From Corynebacterium imitans (GTDB lineage: Bacteria > Actinomycetota > Actinomycetes > Mycobacteriales > Mycobacteriaceae), in the NCBI RefSeq assembly GCF_000739455.1, contig NZ_CP009211.1, forward strand, positions 2,106,595 through 2,170,594: 64,000 nucleotides of DNA, read 5' to 3'. Position 1 is the first letter of the stretch. Every line of letters starts with the position of its first letter. The notes under the pieces were generated by a model. It was not told the origin of the DNA, ran no database searches, and saw only the letters and a program-made list of their open reading frames with translations. A program made the position numbers and the translations under genes. Shown here one piece after another: positions 36,453-46,128 of the stretch.

Positions 36453-37025
36453 TTACCTCCTGATCAGGCTCAAGACCTCGGCGCGCGAGGCCGCGTTCTT
36501 CTGAAAGCCGCCGCGCACCGCCGAGGTGGTGGTGATCGCGCCGGGCTTGCGGATGCCGCGCATCGCCATGCACAGATGCTCGCACTCGACCACCACGATC
36601 ACCGCGGAAGCCCCCAGTTTCTCGACGATCGCGTCAGCCACCTGGCCTGTCAACCGCTCCTGCACCTGCGGCCGCTTCGCGTACAGATCCGCCAGGCGGG
36701 CCAGCTTGGAAAGGCCAGTAACCTTGCCGTCCTTGCCCGGGATGTAGCCCACGTGCGCCTTGCCGTAGAAAGGCACGAGGTGGTGCTCGCAGGTGGAGTA
36801 GATCGGGATGTCGTGGACCAGCACGAGCTCCTGGTGGTTCTCCGCGAAGGTCTTCTCCAGGACCTCGGTGGGGTCGGTGTGCAGCCCGGCGAAGACTTCC
36901 TCGTAGGCGCGCGCCACGCGCGCAGGCGTCTCCTTCAAGCCCTCGCGGTCCGGGTCCTCCCCTACCGCGATGAGCAGCTCACGTACCGCGGCCTCGGCGC
37001 GCGCGTGGTCGAAGTTATTGGTCAT
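36453..37025 (-). CDS. folE: GTP cyclohydrolase I
   Basis: 190 aa; first step of folate synthesis, converting GTP to dihydroneopterin triphosphate. The zinc/catalytic motifs [21 protein letters not shown] and [13 protein letters not shown] are complete. ATG 37025 overlaps the ftsH stop by 11 nt, so the fol operon is coupled to ftsH, as in M. tuberculosis (ftsH-folE-folP1-folB-folK). Confidence 0.96.
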   Translation of the reverse strand: MTNNFDHARAEAAVRELLIAVGEDPDREGLKETPARVARAYEEVFAGLHTDPTEVLEKTFAENHQELVLVHDIPIYSTCEHHLVPFYGKAHVGYIPGKDGKVTGLSKLARLADLYAKRPQVQERLTGQVADAIVEKLGASAVIVVVECEHLCMAMRGIRKPGAITTTSAVRGGFQKNAASRAEVLSLIRR

Positions 37026-39411
37026 TGTTGGTGTCCTCTGGGTTGCTGGTGTCCTCGTCAGCCTTGCGGTGGCGCGGCATCTGCTGGGTCGTGTCCTCGG
37101 ATGGGCGGTAGTAGGAGTCGGTGGGGCGCTCGTTTTCCGGCAGGCGGAAGCCGATCTCCTCGGTCTGCTCCGGCTGCTCCGGCTTTTCCTGCTGTTTAGG
37201 CTCCTGCGGCTGCTCCGGCTTGGGCGCGTAGTTGCGCATGCCCGGGTGCTCGCTGCGCTCGGGAGCGTCGGCGGGAGCGTTGTTTGCGCCCGGGTAGGTC
37301 CAGCCCGGCGGCGGGGTCGGTCCGCCGTAGGTCGGACGGGACCCGCCCTGTGGTGGGGTCCACGCGGAGGAGCCACTGCCTGTGTGCTTGGGGCCTTTGT
37401 CGCGGGCGTCGCGCTCGCGCTGGCGGCGCTCACGGGCTGCCCGCGAGGCGTCGAGAAGCGAGAAGGGCTTCGGCGGTTCCTCGCCGCGTTCCTTCGCAAG
37501 CTCCACCGGCGTCTTCACCGGCTCGCGGCCTGGCTGCCGGCCGAAGCGGATGTCGTGGGCGGGCAGCTCGGGGCGGACCGGCTCGATGCCTTCGAAGAGT
37601 TCCTCGAGGTCCGGGCGGCGCAGCGTTTCCTTCTCCAACAGCTTGGAGGCCAGGGCGTCGAGCTGGTCGCGGTACTTCTCGAGGGTGGAGTAGGCGACGG
37701 TATGCGCGGCGTCGAGAAGCGATTGCATCTCCTCGTCGATCTTGGCGGCGACTTCCGGCGAATACTCGAGCGAGCCCCCGCCGCCGCGACCGGAGAAGGG
37801 ATCGCCCTGCTCCTGGCCGTACTTCACCGCGCCGAGCGCGGAGGTCATGCCGTACTCGGTGACCATCGCGCGCGCGATCTTCGTGGCCTGCTCGATGTCG
37901 TTGGAGGCGCCGGTCGTGGGCGCGCCGAAGACGAGCTCCTCCGCGGAACGGCCGCCCATGGCGAAGACCATGCGGGCGAAGAGCTCGTCGCGGTTGTACA
38001 TGCCCTTGTCGTCCTCGTCGGCGGTCATGGCGAACCCGCCGGTGCGGCCGCGGGCGAGGATGGTGACCTTGTAGACGCGCTCGATGTCTTTGAGCGCCCA
38101 AGCGGCGAGCGTGTGGCCGCCCTCGTGGTAGGCGGTGACCTTCTTCTCGTGCTCCGAGATGATCTTGGTGGAGCGGCGCGGGCCGCCGATCACGCGGTCG
38201 GTGGCCTCCTCCAGCGCGTCCGGGGTGATCACGTTGCCGCCGATGCGCGCGGTGAGCAGGGCGGCCTCGTTGAGCACGTTCGCGAGATCGGCACCGGACA
38301 TACCGGCCGTGCGCTTCGCCAGTGCCTCCAGCGAGACGTCCTTGGCCAAGGGCTTGCCCTTCGCGTGCACCTTGAGGATCTGCTCGCGGCCGGCCAGATC
38401 CGGGTTGGTCACCGGGATCTGGCGGTCGAAGCGGCCCGGGCGCAACAGCGCCGGGTCCAGGATGTCCGGGCGGTTCGTCGCCGCAATCAGGATGACACCC
38501 TCGCGGTCGCCGAAGCCGTCCATCTCCACCAGCAACTGGTTGAGCGTCTGCTCGCGCTCGTCGTGGCCGCCGCCCATGCCGGAGCCGCGCTGGCGGCCGA
38601 CGGCGTCGATCTCGTCGACAAAGATGATGCAGGGGCTGTTCTCGCGGGCCTGCTTGAACAGGTCGCGCACACGGGAGGCACCCACACCGACGAACATCTC
38701 GACGAAGTCGGAACCGGAGATGGAGTAGAACGGCACGCCGGCCTCGCCCGCCACCGCACGCGCGATCAGCGTCTTACCGGTGCCGGGTGGGCCGTAGAGC
38801 AGCACGCCGCGCGGGATCTTCGCGCCGAGCTTTTCATAAATGCCCGGCTCCATGAGGAAGTCGACGACCTCCTGCAGCTCGTCGACAGCCTCATCCGCGC
38901 CCGCGACGTCCTCGAAGGTGTTGGTCGGGTTGTCCTTAGTCAGCTGTTTCGCCTTGGACCCGCCGATGCCGAACATGCCGCCGCCGGCCTGCATCCGGTA
39001 CATCAGGTAGAAGATCAGGCCAAAGACGATGATCATCGGCAGCATGAAGCTGATCATGGACAGCAGGAAGGACTCCTGCGTCACATTCGTCTTATAGGTG
39101 TCCGCCCCGGATTCGCGCACAGCAGCGAAGATCTCCGGGGTCGTGCGCGCCGGGTACTGGGCGGACACCGCCTCGACGCCCTCGCGCTCCTCCACTGTGA
39201 TCGGCTCGCGCAGCTCGATGCGGACGCGCTGCTCGCGGTCGTCGATCTGGACGTCCTTCGCGTTGCCGTCGTGAAGCTGCTCGAGCGCGATGGAGGTGTC
39301 CACCTGCTGGTAATTGCGCGTGTCATCGCCGAAGAGGGTGAGCACGTACAGCAGGATGAGTGCGACGGCGGCGAAGATGCCCCAGCGCAAGACATTCTTA
39401 TTCTTAGTCAT
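37015..39411 (-). CDS. ftsH: ATP-dependent zinc metalloprotease FtsH
   Basis: 798 aa membrane AAA protease. Two transmembrane helices (about 9-29 and 118-138) flank an extracytoplasmic domain. The AAA domain has Walker A GPPGTGKT, Walker B IIFVDEID and the SRH; the zinc site is HEGGH ([12 protein letters not shown]). A disordered Pro/Gln/Glu-rich C-terminal extension of about 150 residues ends the protein, longer than in E. coli (644 aa) and common in corynebacteria. It degrades misfolded membrane proteins. Two copies of the 12-mer (37448, 37709) encode Leu-Leu-Asp-Ala. Confidence 0.97.
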   Translation of the reverse strand: MTKNKNVLRWGIFAAVALILLYVLTLFGDDTRNYQQVDTSIALEQLHDGNAKDVQIDDREQRVRIELREPITVEEREGVEAVSAQYPARTTPEIFAAVRESGADTYKTNVTQESFLLSMISFMLPMIIVFGLIFYLMYRMQAGGGMFGIGGSKAKQLTKDNPTNTFEDVAGADEAVDELQEVVDFLMEPGIYEKLGAKIPRGVLLYGPPGTGKTLIARAVAGEAGVPFYSISGSDFVEMFVGVGASRVRDLFKQARENSPCIIFVDEIDAVGRQRGSGMGGGHDEREQTLNQLLVEMDGFGDREGVILIAATNRPDILDPALLRPGRFDRQIPVTNPDLAGREQILKVHAKGKPLAKDVSLEALAKRTAGMSGADLANVLNEAALLTARIGGNVITPDALEEATDRVIGGPRRSTKIISEHEKKVTAYHEGGHTLAAWALKDIERVYKVTILARGRTGGFAMTADEDDKGMYNRDELFARMVFAMGGRSAEELVFGAPTTGASNDIEQATKIARAMVTEYGMTSALGAVKYGQEQGDPFSGRGGGGSLEYSPEVAAKIDEEMQSLLDAAHTVAYSTLEKYRDQLDALASKLLEKETLRRPDLEELFEGIEPVRPELPAHDIRFGRQPGREPVKTPVELAKERGEEPPKPFSLLDASRAARERRQRERDARDKGPKHTGSGSSAWTPPQGGSRPTYGGPTPPPGWTYPGANNAPADAPERSEHPGMRNYAPKPEQPQEPKQQEKPEQPEQTEEIGFRLPENERPTDSYYRPSEDTTQQMPRHRKADEDTSNPEDTNNDQ

Positions 39412-39452
39412 ACAGTTTTGAGATTTTGCCTTTTCTTACTAAAAAGCTGGCG

Positions 39453-40055
39453 TTAAGCGTCGCTGTCCGAGTACACGCGCGGGTGCAGCGTGCCCACGTA
39501 CGGCAGGTCGCGGTAGCGCTCCGCGTAGTCCAGGCCGTAGCCGATCACGAACTCGTTCGGGATGTCAAAGCCCACATCCAGCAGATCAATCTGCGCCGTC
39601 TGCACCTCCGGCTTGCGCAGCAGGGTGATGACCTCGAGGCTCCTCGGGCCGCGGCCGCGCAGGTTCTTCAGCAGCCACGACAGGGTCAGGCCAGAGTCGA
39701 TGATGTCCTCGACCACGAGCACGTCGCGGTCCGCGATCTCCTTGTCCAAGTCCTTAAGAATGCGGACCACGCCCGAGCTGGTGGTGGAGTTGCCGTAGGA
39801 AGACACCGCCATGAACTCCATCTCCGCCGGGATGGAAAGCTTGCGCACGAAATCGGTGAGGAAGAACACCGCGCCCTTGAGCACGCACACGAGGATGAGG
39901 TCCTGTTCCGCGTCCTTGTACTTCTCCGAGATCATGTCGGCGAGCTCCTGGATGCGGGTCTGCAGCGCCTCCTCGGTCAGGAGGACGGCCTCCACATCAT
40001 CGCCGTAGCGGTTGGCGGGGACGTTGAAATCCTTCTCGGTATGCAGCTCGGTCAT
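39453..40055 (-). CDS. hpt: Hypoxanthine phosphoribosyltransferase
   Basis: 200 aa purine salvage enzyme. The PRPP-binding motif [14 protein letters not shown] (near 113-126), the [10 protein letters not shown] loop and the C-terminal base-binding [15 protein letters not shown] are clear. ATG 40055. In mycobacteria and corynebacteria hpt follows tilS near ftsH, as here. Confidence 0.96.
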   Translation of the reverse strand: MTELHTEKDFNVPANRYGDDVEAVLLTEEALQTRIQELADMISEKYKDAEQDLILVCVLKGAVFFLTDFVRKLSIPAEMEFMAVSSYGNSTTSSGVVRILKDLDKEIADRDVLVVEDIIDSGLTLSWLLKNLRGRGPRSLEVITLLRKPEVQTAQIDLLDVGFDIPNEFVIGYGLDYAERYRDLPYVGTLHPRVYSDSDA

Positions 40056-40149
40056 GGTTGGGCCCTTCCATCTCCTGTTGGCTTACAACTCCTTCATACT
40101 GCCACCTTCTCACCTTGCGCGACAACAAGGCCCAGGAACAAGGCGCAGG

Positions 40150-41055
40150 TCAACGGTGAGTGAGTTCGAGTGTGCCGTCCACACGACGCACGCGCACGCC
40201 GCGCGCCATATCCACGCCGACCTGGCCGCGCCAGTGGGTGACCAGCCGCTCGATGGCGTCGAGTTGAGCGCCGTTGGGGTGGACATCTTGGTCGACGAGC
40301 CAGGCGTGGATCCGCGAGCGCCGCAGTACCGTGGGCAGCGCGTTGAGCTCATCGCAGCGCATGGTGCCGGCGGGTTGGGCGAGCTCAGCGATAACGGCGT
40401 TGCTCTGCGCGATCCGGTCGGCGGTGTGCGCGAGCGCGGGGACGGCGTCGCCGCCAAGAACTTCCGTCAGCGCCGGGATGATCTGGGTGCGGATTGCGAC
40501 GCGCCGGTACGCCGGGTCCTGGTTCATCGGGTCATCCCAGGTTTCGAGCCCGAGCTCGGCGCAGGCCCCGACGGTGTCCGCTCGGCGCAGCTGGAGGAAG
40601 GGGCGCACGAGCCGCCCGGCGCGCGCGCTCATGCCGGCAGGGTTGCCGCGGAGTGCCCCAAGCAGCAGGGTTTCTGCCTGGTCATCGGCGGTGTGGGCGA
40701 CCCAGACCTCTTCGCTTTCGGCGAGGAGCGCGGCGTAGCGAGCCTCGCGGGCGGCGGCCTCGAGGTTGTCGCGTGTATCGACGTCCACAGCCACGACCTC
40801 GGCGGGGATACCGAGCGCGCGGGCCTGCTCGGCGGCTCGCTTTGCGACGTCCGCGGAGCCGCGCTGCAGCCCGTGGTCAACCACCACCGCGCGGGCTGGT
40901 TGCTGCTCCGCTGCCGCGGCAGCGACAAGTGCGAGCGAGTCCGGCCCGCCGGAAAGCCCGATGGTGACTTCGGCGTCGGTGTGGTGTTCGCGCACAGCGC
41001 GGCGGCAAGCAAGGAAGTGCGGCGAGGTGCGGGGCCAGAAGGGCTGCGCTGCCAT
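40150..41055 (-). CDS. tilS: tRNA(Ile)-lysidine synthetase
   Basis: 301 aa; it converts the wobble C of tRNA-Ile(CAU) to lysidine. The PP-loop GLSGGPDSLALVAA (near 33-46), VVVDHGLQ, HTADDQAETLLLGALRGN and AYRRVAIR are diagnostic. It is a short form without the extended C-terminal domain, as usual in actinobacteria. It starts 2 nt after the dacB stop, with hpt following after 94 nt. Confidence 0.95.
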   Translation of the reverse strand: MAAQPFWPRTSPHFLACRRAVREHHTDAEVTIGLSGGPDSLALVAAAAAEQQPARAVVVDHGLQRGSADVAKRAAEQARALGIPAEVVAVDVDTRDNLEAAAREARYAALLAESEEVWVAHTADDQAETLLLGALRGNPAGMSARAGRLVRPFLQLRRADTVGACAELGLETWDDPMNQDPAYRRVAIRTQIIPALTEVLGGDAVPALAHTADRIAQSNAVIAELAQPAGTMRCDELNALPTVLRRSRIHAWLVDQDVHPNGAQLDAIERLVTHWRGQVGVDMARGVRVRRVDGTLELTHR

Positions 41056-41057
41056 GG

Positions 41058-42338
41058 TTAGAAGGCGCGCAGGACGGAGGCGAGCTCGTCCATCCCGCGG
41101 CGGGCCTCAAGGATGGAGGAGTCGTTGGAGATGAAGGCGAAAGTGTAGACGTTGCCTGCTTCGCTGGTCACGGTGCCGGCGAGCGCAGAGGTCTCGTCGA
41201 GCGTGCCGGTCTTCGCGCGCACCCAGCCGCGGCCCGGAAGATCATCGTAGCGGGTCTCCAGGGTGCCTTCGCCCGCGGCGACGGGCAGGGTATCGAGCAG
41301 GTCGCGCAGCGGGGCTTCGGTCGCGGCCTGCATCAGGATGGTGTCGAGGAGGGCGGGCGCGATCCGGTTGGTATCGGACAAGCCGCTGCAGTCGGCCAGC
41401 TCGGTGCCGCTGAGGTCCAGGCCGTGCTCGGCGAGCGTGTCGAGGACGGCCTGCGGCGCGTTGGTGGTGCCGCGGGCGAGCGCGACCTCGTGCCCGATGG
41501 CCTCGGCGTAGACGTTGTCCGAGTTTCGCATCATCACCCGCATCCGCTCCGTCAGCGTCGGCGACTCGACGGTGGCGAGCACCTGCGAGTCCTCCGAGAC
41601 GGGCGCGTCCGCGATGCTGGCGTTGTCCGCGCCGAGGCGGTAGGCCAACGCCTGCGCCACCGCGAGCGCCGGCGTGTGCGAGCGCGGAACATCGCCCTCG
41701 GTGTTGCCGTCCATGCGGCCGCCGGAAAGCATCGCCGGCTGCAGCGGGGCTACGTAGCCAGCGTCGATGTTCTCGGGGTCCCAGGTATCAGGGAACTCGG
41801 TAAAGCCATCCCAGAGCGAGGTGTCGATGCTTACCGACGTGACCTGCCCAGCATCGGAAGCCGAAACCTGCGCCGCGAGGTCATCGAGCGCTTCGTCGTC
41901 GAGCCAGACGTCGCCGCCTGCGAGGATGGTCACCTCGCCAGGCTGCGCGCCGCGCACCACAGCCGTGGACAGCGTGTCCTCCGGCCCCAGCTGGTACAGG
42001 GCCGCGGCAGAAGTAAGGATCTTGGTTACCGACGCGGGGCGCAGCGGCTCATCCGCGTTGCGATCCAGGACCACCTCGCCGGTGTTCGCAGAGGAAATCC
42101 GGGCGTGGAAGGTGCCGAGGTCGGGGTTGGACGCGGGGGGCGTTAAAGCGTCGATAAGCAGCTGCTCGTCGATGGGGCTGCCCTGCACGGGCTCAAGCAG
42201 CGGTGGCGGGGCCGTGAGCGAGTACGCCGGGGCGTGCTCCAACGCTGCCAACTCGCGCTGTGCCGTGATACCGAACCCCGCCGCAGTGCCGACCGCGCCG
42301 AGCGCAAGCGCGCCCACTACCCAAGACCATACTTTCAT
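41058..42338 (-). CDS. dacB: D-alanyl-D-alanine carboxypeptidase / PBP4 (peptidase S13)
   Basis: 426 aa exported penicillin-binding protein. It has an N-terminal membrane anchor or uncleaved signal (residues 3-24), active-site SxxK at Ser103-Lys106 (PASVTKILTS), SDN in MRNSDNVYAEAI, and KTG in VRAKTGTLDETSALAG. It trims or cross-links peptidoglycan stems outside the membrane. It matches Rv3627c, between tilS and ppa in M. tuberculosis, although the intervening zincin gene Rv3626c is not found here. ATG 42338 has a TACTGT box 8 nt upstream (42347-42352), suggesting leaderless expression. Confidence 0.93.
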   Translation of the reverse strand: MKVWSWVVGALALGAVGTAAGFGITAQRELAALEHAPAYSLTAPPPLLEPVQGSPIDEQLLIDALTPPASNPDLGTFHARISSANTGEVVLDRNADEPLRPASVTKILTSAAALYQLGPEDTLSTAVVRGAQPGEVTILAGGDVWLDDEALDDLAAQVSASDAGQVTSVSIDTSLWDGFTEFPDTWDPENIDAGYVAPLQPAMLSGGRMDGNTEGDVPRSHTPALAVAQALAYRLGADNASIADAPVSEDSQVLATVESPTLTERMRVMMRNSDNVYAEAIGHEVALARGTTNAPQAVLDTLAEHGLDLSGTELADCSGLSDTNRIAPALLDTILMQAATEAPLRDLLDTLPVAAGEGTLETRYDDLPGRGWVRAKTGTLDETSALAGTVTSEAGNVYTFAFISNDSSILEARRGMDELASVLRAF

Positions 42339-42401
42339 CGGCACCAACAGTAGCCCACGTATGATGGGGAGCCGAACCACAACGATTAGAAGGAGCAACA
42401 C

Positions 42402-42878
42402 ATGGCTACCGAGGTCATCATCGAAATCCCCAAGGGATCGCGCAACAAGTACGAGCTCGACCACGAAACCGGACGCGTCTACCTCGACCGCTACCTGTTC
42501 ACCCCGATGGCCTACCCCGCCGACTACGGCTACATCGAGCACACGCTTGCCGACGACGGCGACCCGCTCGATGCACTGGTCATCCTCCCCGAGCCGGTCT
42601 TCCCCGGTGTGACCGTGAAGGCGCGACCGCTCGGCGTCTTCAAGATGACCGACGAGGCCGGCGGCGACGACAAGCTGCTCTGCGTCATCGACGACGTCCG
42701 CTACGAGCACTACCAGGACATCGACGACGTCTCCCAGTTCCTCAAGGACGAAATCGAGCACTTCTTCGTCCACTACAAGGACCTCGAGCCGAACAAGGAA
42801 GTTTCCGGTTCCGGCTGGGGCAACAAGGCTGAGGCCGAGAAGATCCTCCAGGACGCGATCGAGGCGTACAAGAAGTAA
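42402..42878 (+). CDS. ppa: Inorganic pyrophosphatase
   Basis: 158 aa family I soluble pyrophosphatase, hydrolysing PPi to phosphate. The signature [20 protein letters not shown] with the Mg-binding Asp cluster, [11 protein letters not shown] at the N-terminus and [16 protein letters not shown] are present. ATG has AAGGAG 8 nt upstream. It is divergent from dacB across a 63-nt intergenic region and followed by a strong hairpin terminator. Confidence 0.97.
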   Translation: MATEVIIEIPKGSRNKYELDHETGRVYLDRYLFTPMAYPADYGYIEHTLADDGDPLDALVILPEPVFPGVTVKARPLGVFKMTDEAGGDDKLLCVIDDVRYEHYQDIDDVSQFLKDEIEHFFVHYKDLEPNKEVSGSGWGNKAEAEKILQDAIEAYKK

Positions 42879-42896
42879 GGCGTTTTTGGTCTGTTG

Positions 42897-42933
42897 GCCC
42901 GGGTCTGCCGTTGTTGGTGGGCTCGGGCTTTTT
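42897..42933 (+). terminator. Rho-independent terminator of ppa
   Basis: A 13-bp stem (GCCCGGGTCTGCC with GGTGGGCTCGGGC, including wobble pairs) followed by TTTTT, 18 nt after the ppa stop. Confidence 0.75.
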
Positions 42934-42998
42934 GGTGTTTTTAGGGGGGTGTTGGGGGTTTGTTCGGTGCTTGGTCGGCTAGTGCGTAGCGTCTAAAA

Positions 42999-43064
42999 CG
43001 TAGCCTTTCGAGTAAAACGCTTGGATGGGTTGCGGGAAGGGGCGGCTCTACTCGAAAGACTACG
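42999..43064. repeat. Inverted repeat, 16-bp arms
   Basis: CGTAGCCTTTCGAGTA (42999-43014) pairs with TACTCGAAAGACTACG (43049-43064), one mismatch, 34-nt loop. Outside it a second short pair, CGTAGCG near 42985 and CGCTACG near 43088, extends the structure. Confidence 0.8.
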
Positions 43065-43143
43065 GTTTGGGGGCTACACTTCTGCCGCTACGTTGTACTG
43101 GCTGGTTTTTCTGGGGGACGTTGGGGCCCTCAGGATGGGAACG

Positions 43144-43226
43144 CCAGGATGGTAATCAGCCGAGTCACTGCCTCGGGTTTACGTGACGTTACTCGGCTAA
43201 TCATCATCTACTGGTTACCATCCTGG
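43144..43226. repeat. Nested inverted repeat (12-bp outer, 8-bp inner arms)
   Basis: CCAGGATGGTAA (43144-43155) pairs perfectly with TTACCATCCTGG (43215-43226). Inside, AGCCGAGT (43158-43165) pairs with ACTCGGCT (43191-43198), and further in GTCAC pairs with GTGAC. The outer right arm is followed by TTTT, so on the plus strand it could also act as a terminator. Confidence 0.8.
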
Positions 43227-43237
43227 TTTTGGCGCGT

Positions 43238-45007
43238 TTAGAAATTCGGCGCCGGAACACCCGGGATGAGGCCGCCGGCCCAGGCCCAGCCCGCGCCGAG
43301 GATGCCGATAATTCCGAGCACTAGTGGGATCACGATCGCAGCAATAGTGCCCTTGCTGGAGCTTTCGGCCGAGCCGGTTGCACTGCCGGTGGGGTCGGAT
43401 TCCTCTTCCGATGCGTCTTCTGTGGGGGTGTCGGCGGGTACCTCCAGGGTGGTGGTTACCTGCGTCATCGTTTCAGTTGGGACGCCAGCGGTTGGAATCT
43501 CGGTCTCCGGTTCAGTTGCCGCTGGGGTTTCGGTGACAGTGCTGGAGGCTGCCGCAGAAGACGTGGTTGACGTAGTTGCCGGTGTTGACGTGGTGCTGTC
43601 GGCAGGCTTTGCGGGTCGGGTCGTCCACGGCCAACGAGACTCGGACGGAGTCGGCTCTTCCGCATCGACCGGGGTGGGCGTAGTGGACGAGGTGGTGGTC
43701 AATGTGGAGGATTCGGGCGTAGTCACGCTCGTCGGTGTGGCGGGCCTTTGCGTAGACGACTTCGCCGTGGTTGCCTGCGTAGTGGGCGTGGGCTTTGCCG
43801 TTGGGGTGACGCGGTGCGTCGTCAACGTTGGCGAAGGCGTCGTGGTCGTTTTCGTCGTAGAAGTAGTAGAAGACGTTGTTGTCTGCGAAGCCAACTGCTC
43901 CCGCAATTCCGCGCGGTTGGTGTTAGCTTCGCGGAGGGCGGCGAGGTAGACGTTGGCAAGTGCCTCATCTCCCGAGGCAAGAGCGCTTTGATATTTGTCC
44001 GCGTACTCCTTAACCGCACGCTGTGCCTCTTCGAGCGTGCGCGGCTTCGGCACCGTGATTGGAGCAAGCGTTGTGCTTGTTGGTGGTGTGGACGTGGTGG
44101 GCTTCGCAGACGGGACCGGGTCGCTGCTTGTTGGCCGGGCCGAAACCGTGACCGTGACGGTCAGGTCGCTCGGACGCTCGCTCGTCGGCGAAGGCTGAGT
44201 CGTGGTTTGCTTCGATGATGTTGGCGTGCTCGCGCTCGTCGGGAGCTCCAGGGTGGGCTCTGGTTCCGGCATCGGTTCCACAGACGGCTCGGGCTCCGGA
44301 GTCGGCTCAACAGACGGCTCGGGCTTCGGTTCCGGCTCAGGCTCCGGGGCCGGAGTCGGCATCGGCTGGCCATTCAGACGGCGCAGATCCGGGTGCGTCT
44401 GGATGAGCACCTGCGCGTCGAACTTCGTCGGCAGGGTGGCGAACTTGCCGCCGCTGCCACCGCCCTTCATCAACGTTTGATCGCAAGAGTGCGCGAGGCC
44501 CATCGCGTGACCGATCTCGTGTGCAAGCGTCATGACCAAGCTTGCTTCTTGAATTTCCACGGGATTTGCATACATGCGTTGGTTCAAGATAACCCGCGGG
44601 TTGTTCCCAGGCGTTCCCAGCTGGCGTCCAATGACGTTGCCGCCAATCGGCCCGAGCTCAATGGTCACCGCCTCTGGGTCAGGCCGGTCAACGTATTCCA
44701 CCCGCAAGAGGCCGCCGGTAGCGTCGATCCAGGCGTCCATCGCCTGCTTGACGTACGAGCCATAACGAGTGGTGTTGTAGATCTTGAGCGTGTTCCCACG
44801 AATGTTGCTGTGGCCAGGTCCAAAGAAGTAACGATTGACGTTGGAAATCTCTTTACCTTTGTTCACCTCTTTGATGGCCGCCCTGCACTGTGCATCCCTT
44901 GCGTTCGTGACCTCTTCATAGGCGTACACGGAAGGGGCGCTGACGATCAGCGAGGTAGCACCAAGAGCGGCGGCGCAAGCCGCGGCGAGAAAATTGCGAG
45001 ACAACAC
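43238..45007 (-). CDS. Secreted metzincin-type zinc protease with mucin-like region and C-terminal anchor
   Basis: 589 aa. Signal peptide of about 29 residues (SAPSVYA), then a ~185-residue catalytic domain with the zinc motif HEIGHAMGLAH (163-173) and a Met-turn candidate at TLM180, as in matrixins. From ~205 to ~550 it is low-complexity: Pro-Glu repeats (EPEPEPKPEPSVEPTP), then Thr/Ser-rich tracts, interrupted by a 55-residue helical segment (about 325-380). It ends in one transmembrane helix and a short tail without LPxTG. It is therefore a membrane-tethered exoprotease on a long, probably glycosylated stalk. GTG start. The target is unknown. Confidence 0.8.
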   Translation of the reverse strand: MLSRNFLAAACAAALGATSLIVSAPSVYAYEEVTNARDAQCRAAIKEVNKGKEISNVNRYFFGPGHSNIRGNTLKIYNTTRYGSYVKQAMDAWIDATGGLLRVEYVDRPDPEAVTIELGPIGGNVIGRQLGTPGNNPRVILNQRMYANPVEIQEASLVMTLAHEIGHAMGLAHSCDQTLMKGGGSGGKFATLPTKFDAQVLIQTHPDLRRLNGQPMPTPAPEPEPEPKPEPSVEPTPEPEPSVEPMPEPEPTLELPTSASTPTSSKQTTTQPSPTSERPSDLTVTVTVSARPTSSDPVPSAKPTTSTPPTSTTLAPITVPKPRTLEEAQRAVKEYADKYQSALASGDEALANVYLAALREANTNRAELREQLASQTTTSSTTSTTKTTTTPSPTLTTHRVTPTAKPTPTTQATTAKSSTQRPATPTSVTTPESSTLTTTSSTTPTPVDAEEPTPSESRWPWTTRPAKPADSTTSTPATTSTTSSAAASSTVTETPAATEPETEIPTAGVPTETMTQVTTTLEVPADTPTEDASEEESDPTGSATGSAESSSKGTIAAIVIPLVLGIIGILGAGWAWAGGLIPGVPAPNF

Positions 45008-45187
45008 GGAGCGGGAAACGACCTTTTCGTAAGAAATGACTAACTAGACTCTTAGAAACATTACAGGTTCGCGTAGGGGTTAGCCATTCGCTCCATCATG
45101 TGCCAACGCACCAAAAAGGCGCCCCCACAACCATGCGAGAGCGCCCACAAGACACCCCGTTCATCGCTGCCACACGCAGCGACACCG

Positions 45188-46039
45188 CTAGATCAGGTAG
45201 CGACGCCCCACCAGGAAGACGGCAGCACCCAGCCCGGAGGCGATCACCAGGGCGACGAGCGCGCGGAGGAACGTGTTCGAGCCAGTCTCGGCGGCCATAC
45301 CGCGAGCTTGCACGCCCTCAGCAGCGGCACCAGCAGGTGCCGGAGCAGCCTGGTGCTGCACCTCAACAGCCGGAGCGTCGGCAGCACCTGCGTCCGGCAC
45401 AGCCTCCGCATCCTTACCACCAGCACGTGCCTCTTCCAGCCCCTGCTCGCGGACCTCGCCGGAGTGCTCAGCAACCAGCTTCGCAGACGCCTCAACTTCC
45501 TCCGGCGTCGGAGTATCGGCGACGCGGGCAACATCGGTGACGTAGGTTGCACCGTCGGCATTGAGGTAGAAGGTCTCGCCATTCACGCTCAGCACAGACG
45601 GCAGAGCGACGAGCCCGCCCTGGACCGGAGCCGGATTATTCGGGTCGACAGCGTCGGCGTCGAGCACCTTCTCATTCGGTGTGCCGTCACCCTCGGGCTT
45701 GACGGGCGTGGCGACGGCGTCGCCCTTCGGAGCCTCCGCAGGCGCCTCAGCCGAAGCCGAAGCGGAAGTGTCCGCCGGAGCGTCGATAAGTCCGGCGATG
45801 GCGGCGCGGGTTACGTCGACCGCGCGCTCCTGATCGGCGGCGCTGAGCTGGGCGTAAGGCACGGCCACCTGGGCGGCATCGGCGACGTAGTAGTCGCCCG
45901 CCTCGTTAAGGAAGTAGGTCGCGCCGAAGGCGTCTTGCACCTCGGCGGGCAGGTCCTGCGCCCCGGCGAGCGGCGCGGCGGAAAGGGCGAGCGCGCCGGC
46001 AAAACCGGCGGCGGCGAGGGTAAGTGGGGTGCGGTGCAT
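45188..46039 (-). CDS. Cell-wall protein with duplicated domain and sortase-like C-terminus
   Basis: 283 aa. Signal peptide to about residue 27 (PLAGA). Two copies of a short beta motif, FGATYFLNEAGDYYVADAAQVA-like (split here as FGATYFLNEAGDYY and NGETFYLNADGATY), flank an Ala/Glu/Pro-rich region. The C-terminus has AAETG (249-253), a hydrophobic helix and a GRRYLI tail, the layout of a sortase sorting signal with a non-canonical motif related to LAxTG. A sortase gene lies 89 nt upstream in the same direction, so this is its likely substrate. Ligand or function unknown. Confidence 0.75.
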   Translation of the reverse strand: MHRTPLTLAAAGFAGALALSAAPLAGAQDLPAEVQDAFGATYFLNEAGDYYVADAAQVAVPYAQLSAADQERAVDVTRAAIAGLIDAPADTSASASAEAPAEAPKGDAVATPVKPEGDGTPNEKVLDADAVDPNNPAPVQGGLVALPSVLSVNGETFYLNADGATYVTDVARVADTPTPEEVEASAKLVAEHSGEVREQGLEEARAGGKDAEAVPDAGAADAPAVEVQHQAAPAPAGAAAEGVQARGMAAETGSNTFLRALVALVIASGLGAAVFLVGRRYLI

Positions 46040-46128
46040 AGGGGTCTCCTGTCGTGCGAGAAAGACTCACTCTCAAGTTCACCTTTAGACTTTACACGCG
46101 CGGTCACACTTTTCACAGGGGCAACACG

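Larger units (their letters stand above)
42879..43237. other. 359-nt intergenic region with nested inverted repeats
   Basis: No gene is supported. After the ppa terminator there are two independent nested inverted-repeat structures (42999-43064 and 43144-43226) that end 12 nt before the stop of the convergent metalloprotease gene. It may hold a small structured RNA or remnants of a palindromic element. Confidence 0.7.

Noticed and set aside
36580..36620. Additional weaker matches to the 12-mer (two or more mismatches)
   Set aside because: Short TCGACG-containing strings are common in this GC-rich sequence; only matches with all 11 fixed bases were counted.
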